Source of the DNA: an uncultured Pedobacter sp.
GTDB taxonomy: Bacteria; Bacteroidota; Bacteroidia; Sphingobacteriales; Sphingobacteriaceae
DNA: 6,185 nt
Assembly: GCA_946478755.1 (NCBI GenBank)
Contig: CAMLDJ010000317.1
Location: forward strand, 1-6,185
Direction of reading: 5' to 3'
A model generated the notes under the pieces. It had not been told where the DNA came from and made no database searches. It saw only the letters and a list, made by a program, of their open reading frames with translations. A program made the translations under genes and the position numbers. Every line of letters starts with the position of its first letter. Position 1 is the first letter of the stretch. Shown one piece after another: positions 5,981-6,185 of this stretch.

Positions 5981-6054
5981 TTGACAAAATAAATCAATTT
6001 TATGTATTGAGCGATGTTTTCTGTGTATTTTCCTTTAGAAAAGTTTATAAAATT

Positions 6055-6065
6055 GTTATTATAAC
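6055..6065. repeat. 11-bp perfect inverted repeat beside the hslR-like -7 box
   Basis: GTTAT-T-ATAAC is a perfect palindrome with a one-base centre and directly abuts the TATTTTTG box at 6066. Its position would suit an operator, but an AT-rich palindrome this short can easily be accidental and no regulator is known. Confidence 0.25.
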
Positions 6066-6073
6066 TATTTTTG
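6066..6073 (+). promoter_or_regulatory. Putative -7 promoter box or RBS region before the hslR-like gene
   Basis: TATTTTTG matches TAnnTTTG at all six fixed positions and ends seven bases before the ATG at 6081. The final G also begins GAGG (6073-6076), a Shine-Dalgarno-like sequence four bases from the ATG. The two readings compete: if transcription starts just after the box, GAGG would not be in the mRNA; if GAGG is used, the promoter must lie further upstream in the 128-bp spacer. No clear -33 element is seen. Confidence 0.33.
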
Positions 6074-6080
6074 AGGTGTT

Positions 6081-6185
6081 ATGACTGAAAAGGAAAAATT
6101 AAGAATAGACAAATATTTATGGGCGATAAGGTTATTTAAAACCAGAAGTCTGGCAACAGAAGCCTGTAAGGCAGGCCGTGTTAAA
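6081..6185 (+). CDS. hslR: S4-domain RNA-binding protein, Hsp15-like (5' part only)
   Basis: Only the first 35 codons are in the window; the frame is open to the right edge. The peptide contains [16 protein letters not shown] (8-23) and [11 protein letters not shown] (25-35), the opening helices of an S4 RNA-binding domain and typical of the heat-shock protein 15 (HslR/YrfH) group. E. coli Hsp15 binds 50S subunits carrying a stranded nascent chain and helps recycle them; family members are about 120-135 residues. The gene is divergent from dapD across a 128-bp AT-rich spacer. Other short S4 proteins and the S4 head of pseudouridine synthases begin similarly, but the [17 protein letters not shown] opening favours the Hsp15 type. 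The assignment rests on about a quarter of the protein. Confidence 0.82.
   Translation, partial: MTEKEKLRIDKYLWAIRLFKTRSLATEACKAGRVK

Noticed and set aside
5981..6000. dapD promoter box TTATTTTG on the minus strand of the divergent spacer
   Set aside because: It has one mismatch to TAnnTTTG at a key position, and no -33 TTTG lies at a suitable distance, so it is too weak to annotate.
5981..6009. Sigma70-like promoter with TTGACA at 5981-5986 for the hslR-like gene
   Set aside because: At the 17-base spacing the -10 position reads GTATTG, a poor match, and Bacteroidota primary promoters do not use the TTGACA/TATAAT pattern.

Overview
The window looks like ordinary chromosomal housekeeping DNA from a member of the Bacteroidota, most likely a Sphingobacteriaceae relative such as Pedobacter. 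That placement rests on the protein types (a DUF3467 protein, a pRiA4b ORF-3-like protein with an acidic tail, a Bacteroidota-style CCA nucleotidyltransferase with an HD domain), on AT-rich spacers, on sparse Shine-Dalgarno sequences, and on several copies of the Bacteroidota -7 promoter box TAnnTTTG just before start codons. The genus is inferred from remembered protein similarity; no search was run.

Layout: the left edge holds what looks like the tail of an upstream terminator (1-15), followed by a small plus-strand DUF3467 gene (53-367). Six minus-strand genes then fill 364-5952 almost without gaps. In transcription order (right to left) they are dapD (lysine/diaminopimelate synthesis), a family 4 glycosyltransferase, a TsaC/YrdC-type threonylcarbamoyl-AMP synthase, a CCA tRNA nucleotidyltransferase with an HD domain, a pRiA4b ORF-3-like protein of unknown function, and miaA. 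A 128-bp spacer (5953-6080) separates dapD from a divergent plus-strand gene, the start of an S4-domain RNA-binding protein (hslR-like) cut by the window edge. No stretch over 300 bases lacks a gene.

Function: three of the six minus-strand genes act on tRNA. One adds or repairs the 3' CCA end, one makes the precursor of t6A at position 37, and one makes i6A at position 37. The S4 protein at the right edge is also RNA-binding. dapD and the glycosyltransferase serve envelope building (peptidoglycan/lysine precursor and a glycan), so the run mixes tRNA maturation with cell-wall supply. Putative internal promoters before the TsaC-type gene and before cca suggest the run is not one simple operon.

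I found no CRISPR array, mobile element, RNA gene, phage or defence module, and no sign of a new biological system. The points most worth a second look are the promoter boxes placed so close to start codons that transcripts would be nearly leaderless, a corrected start for cca, a 12-bp tandem duplication in the dapD leader, a 4-nt tail-to-tail overlap of two genes, and the acidic-tailed unknown protein between two tRNA enzymes.
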